Assembly: GCA_024698145.1 (NCBI GenBank) | Contig: JAILRO010000038.1 | Location: 1 to 64,000, forward strand | Direction of reading: 5' to 3' | Length of the DNA: 64,000 bases | DNA from: Lachnospiraceae bacterium | GTDB taxonomy: Bacteria > Bacillota > Clostridia > Lachnospirales > Lachnospiraceae | Shown: positions 44,290 to 52,334 of the stretch, piece by piece | Position numbering within the stretch: position 1 is the stretch's first letter | Layout of the letters: each line of letters begins with the position of its first letter | The notes under the pieces: model-generated | Databases searched by the model: none | What the model was told of the DNA's origin: nothing | What the model saw: only the letters and a program-made list of their open reading frames with translations | Translations under genes and position numbers: made by a program

Positions 44290-46467
44290 ATGTTTAAAGT
44301 ATTAAAGTTTGCAAAAGACAAGTGGTATATAGTTGTATTTATAATACTGCTATTGTTTGTTCAAGTATTCTGTGAATTGACTTTACCTGATTATACTTCA
44401 GATATTGTTGATGTTGGAATACAAAGTAAAGGTGTTGAATATCCAATACCGGAAAAGGTTACAGCGGATACATTTGATAAACTGGAACTTTTCATGACAA
44501 ATGAAGAGAAACAACTTGTCGAAAAATACTATGTTGAGAAGGCAGAAGTATTTAAGGCTGATTTTAACAATCTTTCCGATGAGAAAATGAGTGAACTCAA
44601 AACAGCAATGCTTGCTCCGGAGTCTTTGGTGCTTACATTATCATCAGGTGGTGATGGATCTGCGGCACTTATAGGCATGTTGACACAGGTATCCGGAAGT
44701 GCAAGTGGCGATTTGAGCGTTGAAGAATGTTTTTCGGTATTGAAAAGTATGCCGGATGCTCAAAGAGATGAGATGTGTGCCGCACTGAAAAAACAGATGG
44801 AAGCGTATCCTGAGTATATGCTGGAGGCGGCAGGAGTATCATTTGTTCAGACAGAGTATGAGAAACTAGATATAGATATGCATCACTATCAGATGAATTA
44901 TCTTAAGAAGATGGCGGTTAAAATGTTAACACTTGCGGTTCTTGCACTTTTGATCAGCATTGTTGTGGGATTTTTGTCGTCAAGACTTGCAGCATATACA
45001 GCGAAAGATGTTCGAAGAAAAGTCTTCTCTAAAGTAATGAGTTTTTCAAATGCGGAGATAAATGAGTTCGCCACATCATCGCTTATCACAAGATGTACCA
45101 ATGATGTTCAGCAGGTTCAGATGGTTTTGACAGTATTTTTCCGGATTGTTGTATTTGCTCCGATAATGGGCGGAGGTGCGATACTTAAAGTACTTCACAA
45201 TGCGGCGAGTATGGGTTGGACGGTAGTAGTTGCTGTGGCAGCAGTCATTTTTGTTATTGCAATACTTATGATTGTGGCAATGCCAAAGTTTAAGATGATG
45301 CAGAAGCTTATTGACGGTCTTAATCTTGTTTCAAGAGAGATACTTACAGGCCTTCCTGTAATTAGAGCGTTTGGAAGAGAAGAACACGAGGAAAAACGTT
45401 TTGATAAGGCAAGCAAAGATCTTATGAGCACGCAGCTTTTTACATCAGGTTCTATGGCACTTATGCTTCCAACAATGATGTTTATAATGAATGGAGTCAG
45501 TGTTTTGATTGTTTGGGTAGGTGCAGGAAAGATTGATGCCGGTTCACTTCAGGTCGGAGAAATGATGGCGTTTATCGTATATGCAATACATATCGTTATG
45601 AGCTTTTTATTCATATCCGTAGTTGCAATTATTCTTCCAAGAGCTGCTGTTGCAGCAGACAGAATTGATGAAGTATTAACATCAAAAACTCTCATACTCG
45701 ATAAGGATGATGCAGTTGATATCCCAAGTGGAAAAGGCGAGATTAAGTTCTCTCATGTTTCTTTTGCTTATCCGGGTGCTGATGAAGATGCTCTTTCTGA
45801 TATTGATTTTACGGCGGAAGGTGGTAAGACTACAGCGATCATAGGAAGTACCGGATGTGGTAAATCAACATTAATTAATCTTATACCGAGACTTTACGAT
45901 GTAAGAGAAGGCAGCATAACGATTGACGGTGTTGATATCAGAGATGTGAGAATGAAAGAACTCAGAAAAGAAATAGGTTTTGTTCCACAAAAGGGCACAC
46001 TATTTTCGGGAACGATAGCATCGAATATTCGCTTTGGTAATGAAAATGCTTCCGATGCAGAGGTTGAGGATGCTGCGAACATAGCTCAGGCCACTGAGTT
46101 TATAGAGGAAAAAGAAAACAAGTATGATTTCTCTGTTGCTCAAGGTGGTAATAACGTATCCGGCGGACAAAAACAACGTCTGGCGATAGCAAGAGCAATA
46201 GCAAAGAAACCGAAGGTGTACATTTTTGATGATAGTTTTTCAGCACTTGACTATAAGACGGATGCGGCCCTTCGTCGTGCACTCAAAGAAAAAGTAAAGG
46301 ATGCAACGGTCATAATTGTTGCACAGAGAATAAGCACTATCATGCATGCTGACAAGATTCTTGTATTAGAGGACGGTAAGATTGTAGATAGCGGAACACA
46401 TGATGAACTTATGAAGAATAGTGAAATATATCAGCAGATTGCTGAAAGTCAGATAGCAAAATCTTGA
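44290..46467 (+). CDS. Heterodimeric ABC exporter, subunit with degenerate catalytic site
   Basis: The 725-residue half-transporter has six membrane helices and an ABC domain. A large extracellular insertion (about residues 45-195, mostly charged helices) separates helices 1 and 2. The ATPase has Walker A GSTGCGKST, signature NVSGGQKQRLAIARA and Walker B VYIFDDSFSALD, in which the catalytic glutamate is replaced by aspartate. The partner gene encodes the opposite pattern, so together they should form one degenerate and one consensus site, as in BmrCD or TM287/288. The start at 44290 is better spaced from GGAAGGAG than the adjacent ATG at 44287. Substrate unknown; peptides, lipids or drugs are possible. 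Confidence 0.9.
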   Translation: MFKVLKFAKDKWYIVVFIILLLFVQVFCELTLPDYTSDIVDVGIQSKGVEYPIPEKVTADTFDKLELFMTNEEKQLVEKYYVEKAEVFKADFNNLSDEKMSELKTAMLAPESLVLTLSSGGDGSAALIGMLTQVSGSASGDLSVEECFSVLKSMPDAQRDEMCAALKKQMEAYPEYMLEAAGVSFVQTEYEKLDIDMHHYQMNYLKKMAVKMLTLAVLALLISIVVGFLSSRLAAYTAKDVRRKVFSKVMSFSNAEINEFATSSLITRCTNDVQQVQMVLTVFFRIVVFAPIMGGGAILKVLHNAASMGWTVVVAVAAVIFVIAILMIVAMPKFKMMQKLIDGLNLVSREILTGLPVIRAFGREEHEEKRFDKASKDLMSTQLFTSGSMALMLPTMMFIMNGVSVLIVWVGAGKIDAGSLQVGEMMAFIVYAIHIVMSFLFISVVAIILPRAAVAADRIDEVLTSKTLILDKDDAVDIPSGKGEIKFSHVSFAYPGADEDALSDIDFTAEGGKTTAIIGSTGCGKSTLINLIPRLYDVREGSITIDGVDIRDVRMKELRKEIGFVPQKGTLFSGTIASNIRFGNENASDAEVEDAANIAQATEFIEEKENKYDFSVAQGGNNVSGGQKQRLAIARAIAKKPKVYIFDDSFSALDYKTDAALRRALKEKVKDATVIIVAQRISTIMHADKILVLEDGKIVDSGTHDELMKNSEIYQQIAESQIAKS

Positions 46468-46493
46468 TTTGTTGATAGAAAGGAGGATGGACA

Positions 46494-48344
46494 ATGGCAG
46501 GAGAAATGAAAAAACAACCGGGAAGACCTGGTGGACACGGAAAAGGACCTCATGGTCCGGTTGAGAAACCAAAAGATTTTAATGGAACATTTAAGAAATT
46601 AATGGAATATATTTCAAAATACCACGGATTGCTTATATTTGTGGCGATTTTGACAACGGCTTCAACGGTATTTAATATTTTGGGACCTAAGGTTTTGGGA
46701 CGAGCAACAACGGAAATATTTAATGGTTTGGTAAGTAAGCTTTCCGGCGGTGCAGGTATAGATTTTACAAAACTTGGCAAAATTGTATTAATATTGGTTG
46801 GATTATACTTCTTCTCTATGATTATGAGTTATATTCAAGGTTTGATTATGGCCAATATCGTGCAGAAAATAGCTTACGGAATGAGAAAGGAAATTGCCGA
46901 AAAGCTTAACAGACTTCCGATGAATTATTATGACAAGAACACAGTCGGAGATGTTCTTTCGAGAATTACCAATGATGTTGATACTTTAACTCAAGGACTT
47001 AACCAATCGGTAACCCAGTTGATATCATCTGTAGCAACCTTGATAGGTGTTTTGATTATGATGCTCACAATTTCACCGTTGATGACGCTGGTAGCACTTA
47101 TGCTTTTGCCGATATCGGGAATCGGTATTGCTTTGATTTTTTCTAAGTCGCAGAAATACTTTGTTGCACAGCAGAATTATCTTGGTGAGGTTAACGGACA
47201 AATAGAAGAAAACTTCGGTGGACACAACGTAGTAAAACTTTTTACTCGTGAAGAGGAGGTCTTAAAGGAGTTTAATGAGACAAATGAGCGTTTGTACAAT
47301 AGTGCATGGAAGGCTCAGTTTATATCCGGAATGACACAACCGATTATGGTATTTGTCGGAAACTTAGGATATGTCGGGGTTGTCATTTTGGGTGGATATC
47401 TTAGTATCAAGAAGGTTATTGAGGTTGGTGATATACAATCATTTATTCAGTATGTAAGACAGTTTACCCAGCCGATTCAGCAGGTGGCACAGATATCTAA
47501 CATGCTTCAATCGACAATGGCTGCAGCAGAGAGAGTTTTTGTTCTATTAGATGAGCCTGAGGAGAACATGAAGTCGGATAATCATACGGATAAGTCTATT
47601 GATGACATAAAGGGAGATATATCATTTTCACATGTTTGCTTTGGATACTATCCTGACAAGATAATCATTAAGGATTTCTCGGCGAATGTTAAGGCCGGTC
47701 AAAAGGTTGCCATTGTTGGTCCTACGGGTGCCGGAAAGACAACGCTCGTTAAGATGCTTATGAGATTTTATGACCTCAATTCCGGTGATATTTTTATAGA
47801 TGGCATAAATGTTAACGAATATGATAAGGACGAAGTCAGAAATGCATTCGGAATGGTGTTGCAGGATACATGGTTATTCAAGGGTACTATAATGGAGAAT
47901 ATCAGATACGGACGTCTTGATGCTACTGACGAAGAAGTAATAGAGGCGGCACGTGCGGCGCATGCACATCATTTCATCCAGACACTTCCGGGTGGATATA
48001 ACATGGAGCTTAATGAGGAGGCTACCAATGTTTCTCAAGGACAGAAACAGTTGCTTACAATTGCCCGTGCAATTCTGGCTGACAAAAAACTGCTCATTCT
48101 TGACGAAGCTACATCTTCTGTAGATACAAGAACAGAAGTAAGAATCCAGAAGGCTATGGATAATTTGATGCGTGGAAGAACAAGTTTTGTAATTGCGCAT
48201 AGATTATCAACAATACGAGACGCAGATGTAATTCTTGTTATGAAGGATGGAGATATTATAGAGCAGGGAAATCACGATGAACTCATCGCGAAAAACGGCT
48301 TCTATGCAGAGTTGTATAATTCACAGTTTGAACGCATAGCGTGA
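46494..48344 (+). CDS. Heterodimeric ABC exporter, catalytic subunit
   Basis: The 616-residue half-transporter has a Gly/His/Pro-rich cytoplasmic N-terminus (about 1-25), six membrane helices (about 40-330) and an ABC domain with Walker A GPTGAGKTT, Walker B LLILDEATSSVD with the catalytic glutamate present, and a changed signature, NVSQGQKQLLTIARA, in place of LSGGQ. Combined with the preceding subunit, this gives one active and one degenerate ATP site. The gene lies 26 bp after its partner with GGAGG upstream. Its last codons and stop are inside the left arm of a 134-bp nested palindrome. Confidence 0.92.
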   Translation: MAGEMKKQPGRPGGHGKGPHGPVEKPKDFNGTFKKLMEYISKYHGLLIFVAILTTASTVFNILGPKVLGRATTEIFNGLVSKLSGGAGIDFTKLGKIVLILVGLYFFSMIMSYIQGLIMANIVQKIAYGMRKEIAEKLNRLPMNYYDKNTVGDVLSRITNDVDTLTQGLNQSVTQLISSVATLIGVLIMMLTISPLMTLVALMLLPISGIGIALIFSKSQKYFVAQQNYLGEVNGQIEENFGGHNVVKLFTREEEVLKEFNETNERLYNSAWKAQFISGMTQPIMVFVGNLGYVGVVILGGYLSIKKVIEVGDIQSFIQYVRQFTQPIQQVAQISNMLQSTMAAAERVFVLLDEPEENMKSDNHTDKSIDDIKGDISFSHVCFGYYPDKIIIKDFSANVKAGQKVAIVGPTGAGKTTLVKMLMRFYDLNSGDIFIDGINVNEYDKDEVRNAFGMVLQDTWLFKGTIMENIRYGRLDATDEEVIEAARAAHAHHFIQTLPGGYNMELNEEATNVSQGQKQLLTIARAILADKKLLILDEATSSVDTRTEVRIQKAMDNLMRGRTSFVIAHRLSTIRDADVILVMKDGDIIEQGNHDELIAKNGFYAELYNSQFERIA

Positions 48345-48472
48345 ACGCGGTCTTGAGAAGAAGTAGTCTCGTCAAAGTCAAAGACTTTGTAAGAGACAAG
48401 TTCTTCTCAAGACTGGGTGAGTGTAACGTTCAGCTAGCTAAAGCATAGCTTTAGCTAGCTGAACGTTCACGC
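48339..48472. repeat. 134-bp nested palindromic element overlapping an ABC gene stop
   Basis: Outer arms GCGTGAACG (48339-48347) and CGTTCACGC (48464-48472) enclose two long hairpins. Arm 1: 13 perfect base pairs (48350-48362 with 48401-48413), continuing inward as GTCTC/GAGAC and CAAAGTC/GACTTTG around an AAA loop. Arm 2: 20 perfect base pairs (48425-48444 with 48448-48467) around ATA. The whole folds as a three-way junction. No T-tract follows, so it is not a normal terminator. It could be a REP-like or MITE-like repeat or a structured 3' end. I saw no second copy in the window. Confidence 0.85.
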
Positions 48473-48545
48473 AATAGTTGAATCGCAGGATTAATTATGA
48501 TAAAATGACCCATAATGAAATGTAAAAGATAAGGAGATAATACAT

Positions 48546-49220
48546 ATGGAACAGTATAAGAAAGAGTTTATCGAGTTCATGATAGACTGTAACGTGCTTA
48601 AGTTTGGAGACTTTGTGACAAAGAGTGGACGTAATACACCTTTCTTTGTAAATACCGGATTTTACAGAACCGGTTCTCAGTTAAGAAGACTTGGAGAGTA
48701 TTATGCTGAAGCAATCAACAGTGAATTTGGTACAGGTTTTGATGTGTTATTTGGACCTGCATACAAGGGAATTCCGTTAAGCGTTGCAACTACTATGGCT
48801 ATCGCGGAAAGATACGATGAGGATATTCGCTATTGTTCAAATCGTAAAGAGGTTAAGGATCATGGTGATAAGGGTATCTTGCTTGGAAGCCCTATAGAAG
48901 ACGGTGATAAGGTTGTTATTATTGAGGATGTTACAACAGCCGGAACATCTATTGAGGAAACACTTCCTATCATTAAGGCACAGGGAAATGTTGATATCGT
49001 AGGAATGGTTGTTTCTGTTGATCGTATGGAGCGTGGACAGGGTAGCAAGTCCGCACTTAAAGAGATTGAGGAGAAATACGGTTTCCCTACTACATCGATT
49101 GTAACAATGGAAGAGGTAGTGGAACATTTATACAACAAACCATACAGAGGAAATGTTATTATTGATGATACACTTAAGAAATCAATAGATGCGTACTATG
49201 AGCAGTATGGCGTAAAATAA
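48546..49220 (+). CDS. pyrE: Orotate phosphoribosyltransferase
   Basis: PyrE joins orotate to PRPP to make orotidine 5'-monophosphate in pyrimidine synthesis. The 224-residue protein contains the family's N-terminal FVTKSGRNTPFFVNTGF, the FGPAYKGIPLS loop and the PRPP-binding motif VVIIEDVTTAGTSIEE (about 119-134). The rest of the pyr pathway is not in the window, and the gene stands behind a structured spacer with a good ribosome binding site (AAGGAG). A 50-residue membrane protein gene follows 21 bp later and probably shares its transcript. Confidence 0.96.
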   Translation: MEQYKKEFIEFMIDCNVLKFGDFVTKSGRNTPFFVNTGFYRTGSQLRRLGEYYAEAINSEFGTGFDVLFGPAYKGIPLSVATTMAIAERYDEDIRYCSNRKEVKDHGDKGILLGSPIEDGDKVVIIEDVTTAGTSIEETLPIIKAQGNVDIVGMVVSVDRMERGQGSKSALKEIEEKYGFPTTSIVTMEEVVEHLYNKPYRGNVIIDDTLKKSIDAYYEQYGVK

Positions 49221-49241
49221 TTAATTGTATGGAGGTGTGAG

Positions 49242-49394
49242 ATGAACGAAAAGATTTACAAAACAATGGGTAAGACAGGCGCATGGAATATAGTTTTCGG
49301 AGTAGTATTGATTGTGCTTGGGGTTGCTATTGGAACAATGCAGCTTATATATGGTGGAAAACTTCTTATAGATAGAAAGGAAATAACTTTCTAA
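49242..49394 (+). CDS. Small single-span membrane protein, 50 residues
   Basis: This short frame starts at ATG 49242 after a strong GGAGGTG site (49231-49237) and ends with TAA. The product has a basic N-terminus (MNEKIYKTMGKTG), one hydrophobic helix (about 15-37, WNIVFGVVLIVLGVAIGTMQLI) and a short basic tail. An intrinsic terminator follows 15 bp after the stop, so it is the last gene of the pyrE transcript. Ribosome binding site, membrane-protein composition and position support a real gene. Function unknown. Confidence 0.72.
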   Translation: MNEKIYKTMGKTGAWNIVFGVVLIVLGVAIGTMQLIYGGKLLIDRKEITF

Positions 49395-49409
49395 CCATAT
49401 GGATGAATT

Positions 49410-49440
49410 AGAACCTGCTTAAATGCAGGTTCTTTTTTTA
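49410..49440 (+). terminator. Terminator of pyrE and the small membrane protein
   Basis: AGAACCTGC (49410-49418) pairs with GCAGGTTCT (49425-49433), then seven T residues. Confidence 0.92.
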
Positions 49441-49457
49441 TTTATAAAAATAGGGGT

Positions 49458-49485
49458 TTTACAATACAAAAAAATATGGTATAGT
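49458..49485 (+). promoter_or_regulatory. Promoter of the DegV gene
   Basis: TTTACA (49458-49463) and TATAGT (49480-49485) with 16 bp spacing, 64 bp before the ATG. Confidence 0.6.
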
Positions 49486-49549
49486 ACTTTATGTTAGGTA
49501 GTTTCGAATACTACGTGACGAAAGAAAGTGTTGTTGGAGATAATTAATT

Positions 49550-50443
49550 ATGGCATATCAGATTATTACAGACAGTTCATGTGATATTTCGAAAGAGCTT
49601 GTTGAGGAAAAAGGATTGCATGTAGTTCCTTTTTATGTATCATTTGACAATGAAAATTATTATAAAGAGAATGTGGAGATTGAAGTCAGAGAGTTTTATC
49701 AGAGAATGATTGATAATCCGGATGTATTTCCTAAGACATCTCTTCCTTCGGTAGATGATTATATTCAGGCGTTTACTCAGTATGTTAAGGAAGGCAAAGA
49801 TATAATATGTATCTGTATTACGACAAAGTTTTCGGGTTCGTATAATTCCGCTTCTACCGCAAAAGACGTTTTGCTCGAGGAATATCCGGATGCGAAAATT
49901 ACGGTTATAGATGCAACGGTCAACACTGTTTTGCAGGGAATTCTTGTACTTGAAGTATGTAGAATGCAGGAGAACGGATTAAGTTATGACGAGGTTGTTG
50001 ATAATGTAGAAAGAATTAAGGCTACGGGCAGAATCATTTTTACTGTAGGAAATATGGATTATCTCATTCATGGCGGAAGAGTCGGTAAAGTTATGAAGGT
50101 TGCAGTTAATGCATTAAAGATTCGTCCTATGATAATCTTAAAAGAAGGGGAGATTTTCCCGTTTGGTATAGCCAGAAGCAGGAAGAAGTCTATTCAGAAG
50201 ATTATCGAAAAAACAAGAGAGCACTTCAAAGAGGTTAATGAGTCGCCGGATGATTATGAAATAGTTATAGGTTACGGATATGATTACGATGAAGCAGTTG
50301 GTTTTAGAGAAGAACTAATAGCATCCTTGAAGGAGTATTCGAATAAAGGTGATATAGATTTATTCCAGATAGGAGCAATGATTGGAGTTCATACCGGACC
50401 ATATCCGATTGGAATTGGCTTGATTAAGAAGTATGATAAATAA
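49550..50443 (+). CDS. DegV-family fatty-acid-binding protein
   Basis: The 297-residue protein has the DegV fold: ITDSSCDISKELVEEKGLHVVPF at the start, TSLPSVDDYIQAF (about 63-75), the fatty-acid pocket motif TTKFSGSYNSA (about 90-100) and FTVGNMDYLIHGGRVGK (about 164-180). DegV-type (FakB) proteins hold fatty acids for phosphorylation by the kinase FakA; FakA is not encoded nearby. It is monocistronic, with its own promoter and terminator. Confidence 0.92.
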   Translation: MAYQIITDSSCDISKELVEEKGLHVVPFYVSFDNENYYKENVEIEVREFYQRMIDNPDVFPKTSLPSVDDYIQAFTQYVKEGKDIICICITTKFSGSYNSASTAKDVLLEEYPDAKITVIDATVNTVLQGILVLEVCRMQENGLSYDEVVDNVERIKATGRIIFTVGNMDYLIHGGRVGKVMKVAVNALKIRPMIILKEGEIFPFGIARSRKKSIQKIIEKTREHFKEVNESPDDYEIVIGYGYDYDEAVGFREELIASLKEYSNKGDIDLFQIGAMIGVHTGPYPIGIGLIKKYDK

Positions 50444-50460
50444 AAAGTATGCTTTTTTAG

Positions 50461-50498
50461 ACAGCATCTTGGACAGTATGTTCAAGGTGCTGTTTTAT
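50461..50498 (+). terminator. Terminator of the DegV gene
   Basis: ACAGCATCTTG (50461-50471) pairs with CAAGGTGCTGT (50483-50493, one G-U pair), followed by TTTATTT. Confidence 0.85.
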
Positions 50499-50597
50499 TT
50501 GAATAATTTGATAAAAAAATGGAAAAAATAACTGTATAGAAAAAGTTGATATTGTGAAGTTGCATAAAAAAAAATATAGAATTATGGAAAAATGCAG

Positions 50598-50653
50598 AAA
50601 AAGGTCAGAAACGGAAAAAAGGTCTTACAAAAAACGTGTTTTTTTGCTATTAT
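50598..50653 (+). promoter_or_regulatory. CarD-type gene promoter with direct repeat
   Basis: TTACAA (50625-50630) and TATTAT (50648-50653) are 17 bp apart, with an extended -10 (TGC before TATTAT). AAAAAGGTC is repeated at 50598-50606 and 50616-50624 immediately upstream of the -35, a possible activator or repressor site. The surrounding 258-bp gap is otherwise A-rich and holds no gene. Confidence 0.6.
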
Positions 50654-50701
50654 TGTAAATGGAAAGAGTTGGATTTCAGCATTTAGAAAGAGAGGAGAAG
50701 C

Positions 50702-51223
50702 ATGTTTAAAGTCGGTGAATATGTAGTATACGGCATGAATGGCGTATGCAAGGTCGAGCAGATCGGACCTATGGAAATGAGCGGTATAGACAGTGACAAA
50801 GAATATTACACATTATTACCGCTGTACACGAAAGGCAGCAGGGTATTTACTCCGGTAGACAACAAAAAGGTTGTTATGAGATCTGTAATCAGTAAGCAGG
50901 ATGCATGTAATTTGATTGATGATTTCAAAGATTTCGAAGAGATTGTAGTTACTGATGACAAGAAGAGAGAACTTGCTTACAAGGAAGCAATCAAAACGTG
51001 TGATTGCAAAGAATTGATTCGTATCATCAATACTGTATCTAAGAGAAAAGAAGAGAGACTTGCACTTGGCAAGAAGATGTCTGCATGCGACGAACGTTAT
51101 CTGAAACAAGCAAAAGATTGTTTGTTTGGCGAGTTCGCAGTAAGTTTGAAAATTAGCAAAGATGAGGTGGAGGATTTCATACTCCATAGGATGTCACTTA
51201 AAGATATGGCATCAGCATCGTGA
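50702..51223 (+). CDS. CarD/CdnL-family transcription regulator
   Basis: The 173-residue protein begins with the CarD/TRCF RNA-polymerase-interaction domain (about 1-65; FKVGEYVVYGMNGVCKVEQIG, then LYTKGSRVFTPVD), followed by a helical C-terminal domain (about 70-165). CarD proteins bind the polymerase beta subunit and stabilise open promoter complexes. Here the C-terminal basic segment SKRKEERLALGKKM matches the family's DNA-contact helices. It has its own promoter and terminator. Direct repeats just upstream of the promoter may regulate it. Confidence 0.9.
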   Translation: MFKVGEYVVYGMNGVCKVEQIGPMEMSGIDSDKEYYTLLPLYTKGSRVFTPVDNKKVVMRSVISKQDACNLIDDFKDFEEIVVTDDKKRELAYKEAIKTCDCKELIRIINTVSKRKEERLALGKKMSACDERYLKQAKDCLFGEFAVSLKISKDEVEDFILHRMSLKDMASAS

Positions 51224-51228
51224 AGCTG

Positions 51229-51257
51229 AAAGGATCGGTTGAAAAACCGGTCCTTTT
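51229..51257 (+). terminator. Terminator of the CarD-type gene
   Basis: AAAGGATCGGTT and AACCGGTCCTTT arms around GAAA, then TTGAC. The tetraloop and long stem are good; the T-tract is short. Confidence 0.8.
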
Positions 51258-51317
51258 GACTTTCTATATATAGTTGTTATATAATAGAGAACATCAATAT
51301 GTATGGCAGGAGAAATG

Positions 51318-52220
51318 ATGAGCAGAAAGAGAAGAAATAAGAACAAATATGATATGTACGGTATTTATGAAATACCTAATTATAATAAACCTAAGAAGAA
51401 AAAGAAAAAAAAGAAGAAGGCAACGTTGTCCGGCGTGTTAAGACTTTTGATGATAGTCTTTTCGACTTTGGTCGTGATTTTTTTGGTCTTGTTTGGTGTC
51501 AAATACAGCATGAAGAAAAAGGCGGTTTCTTTGTACGATGAAGGCGACTATCAGGGGGCTCTTGATTTGTTTAACGAGGCGATAAGTCCGAGTCTTCCGT
51601 TACTTACCGGATTTGATAATGATATCAGGTTATATATTGCGGATTGTTATATTAATTCCGGGGAATATGGCTTGGCATGCAAAGAATACGGAAAGATCAA
51701 ATTATGGGCCGGAGATAAAAGTGATGATAAGCAATATATGGAACATGTAACAGATTTGGAGAATATTGCGATAGGCTTATATTTATATGATAAAGGGGAA
51801 TATGAACAGGCGCTTGATAAACTTTCTAAGGCATATGATGATGGCAATACGGATTTGGTGCTGTATGTTGGAAGTTGTTATGGTCAGTTGGGTGACGCAG
51901 GAAAGATGCAGGAATACTATGATATTTTTATGAGTATGCATGACATGAATAGTTTTATGTATGCACAATATGCTGCAATTGCGTTGGATGAAGATGAGTT
52001 GGATAAGGCGCTTGAATATATTGAAAAAGGTAAACAATCCGATGATAAAATGGGAGAGCGAGAGCTTCTGTATGACGAGATTGTTTATTATGAGAAAATG
52101 AAGGATTATAATACTGCATTTGAGAAGGCAAAAGCATTTATCGATGCGTATCCTAATGATGTTGATGGTCAAAATGAATATAATCTTTTATATACCAGAC
52201 AAACAAATAACGACAAATAA
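51318..52220 (+). CDS. Membrane-anchored TPR protein
   Basis: The 300-residue protein starts with a strongly basic cytoplasmic segment (a run of nine lysines at about 27-35), then a membrane helix (about 43-65), then an extracellular domain of TPR-like helix pairs (about 70-295; AVSLYDEGDYQGALDLFNEA, IGLYLYDKGEYEQALDKLSKA, AIALDEDELDKALEYIEKG). TPR domains bind other proteins. ATG 51318 follows AGGAG with normal spacing; an in-frame ATG at 51303 overlaps that site and is unlikely. Between CarD and a cell-wall hydrolase gene, it may scaffold envelope proteins, but no specific function can be assigned. Confidence 0.78.
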   Translation: MSRKRRNKNKYDMYGIYEIPNYNKPKKKKKKKKKATLSGVLRLLMIVFSTLVVIFLVLFGVKYSMKKKAVSLYDEGDYQGALDLFNEAISPSLPLLTGFDNDIRLYIADCYINSGEYGLACKEYGKIKLWAGDKSDDKQYMEHVTDLENIAIGLYLYDKGEYEQALDKLSKAYDDGNTDLVLYVGSCYGQLGDAGKMQEYYDIFMSMHDMNSFMYAQYAAIALDEDELDKALEYIEKGKQSDDKMGERELLYDEIVYYEKMKDYNTAFEKAKAFIDAYPNDVDGQNEYNLLYTRQTNNDK

Positions 52221-52251
52221 AGGTGCGGAAGCATTTCTTAATTAAAATTTA

Positions 52252-52280
52252 TTGCATAATATGTAAAAATATAGTATTAT
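52252..52280 (+). promoter_or_regulatory. Promoter of the SH3b glucosaminidase gene
   Basis: TTGCAT (52252-52257) and TATTAT (52275-52280) with 17 bp between, about 55 bp before the ATG. Confidence 0.6.
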
Positions 52281-52334
52281 GTAACTATATTATGTCAAAT
52301 TGTGTCTTGGTAAATTGATTATGAGGTAATTCTA

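Noticed and set aside
48345-48545. Insertion sequence remnant at the palindromic element
   Set aside because: There is no transposase fragment or flanking target duplication. It is recorded as a palindromic repeat only.
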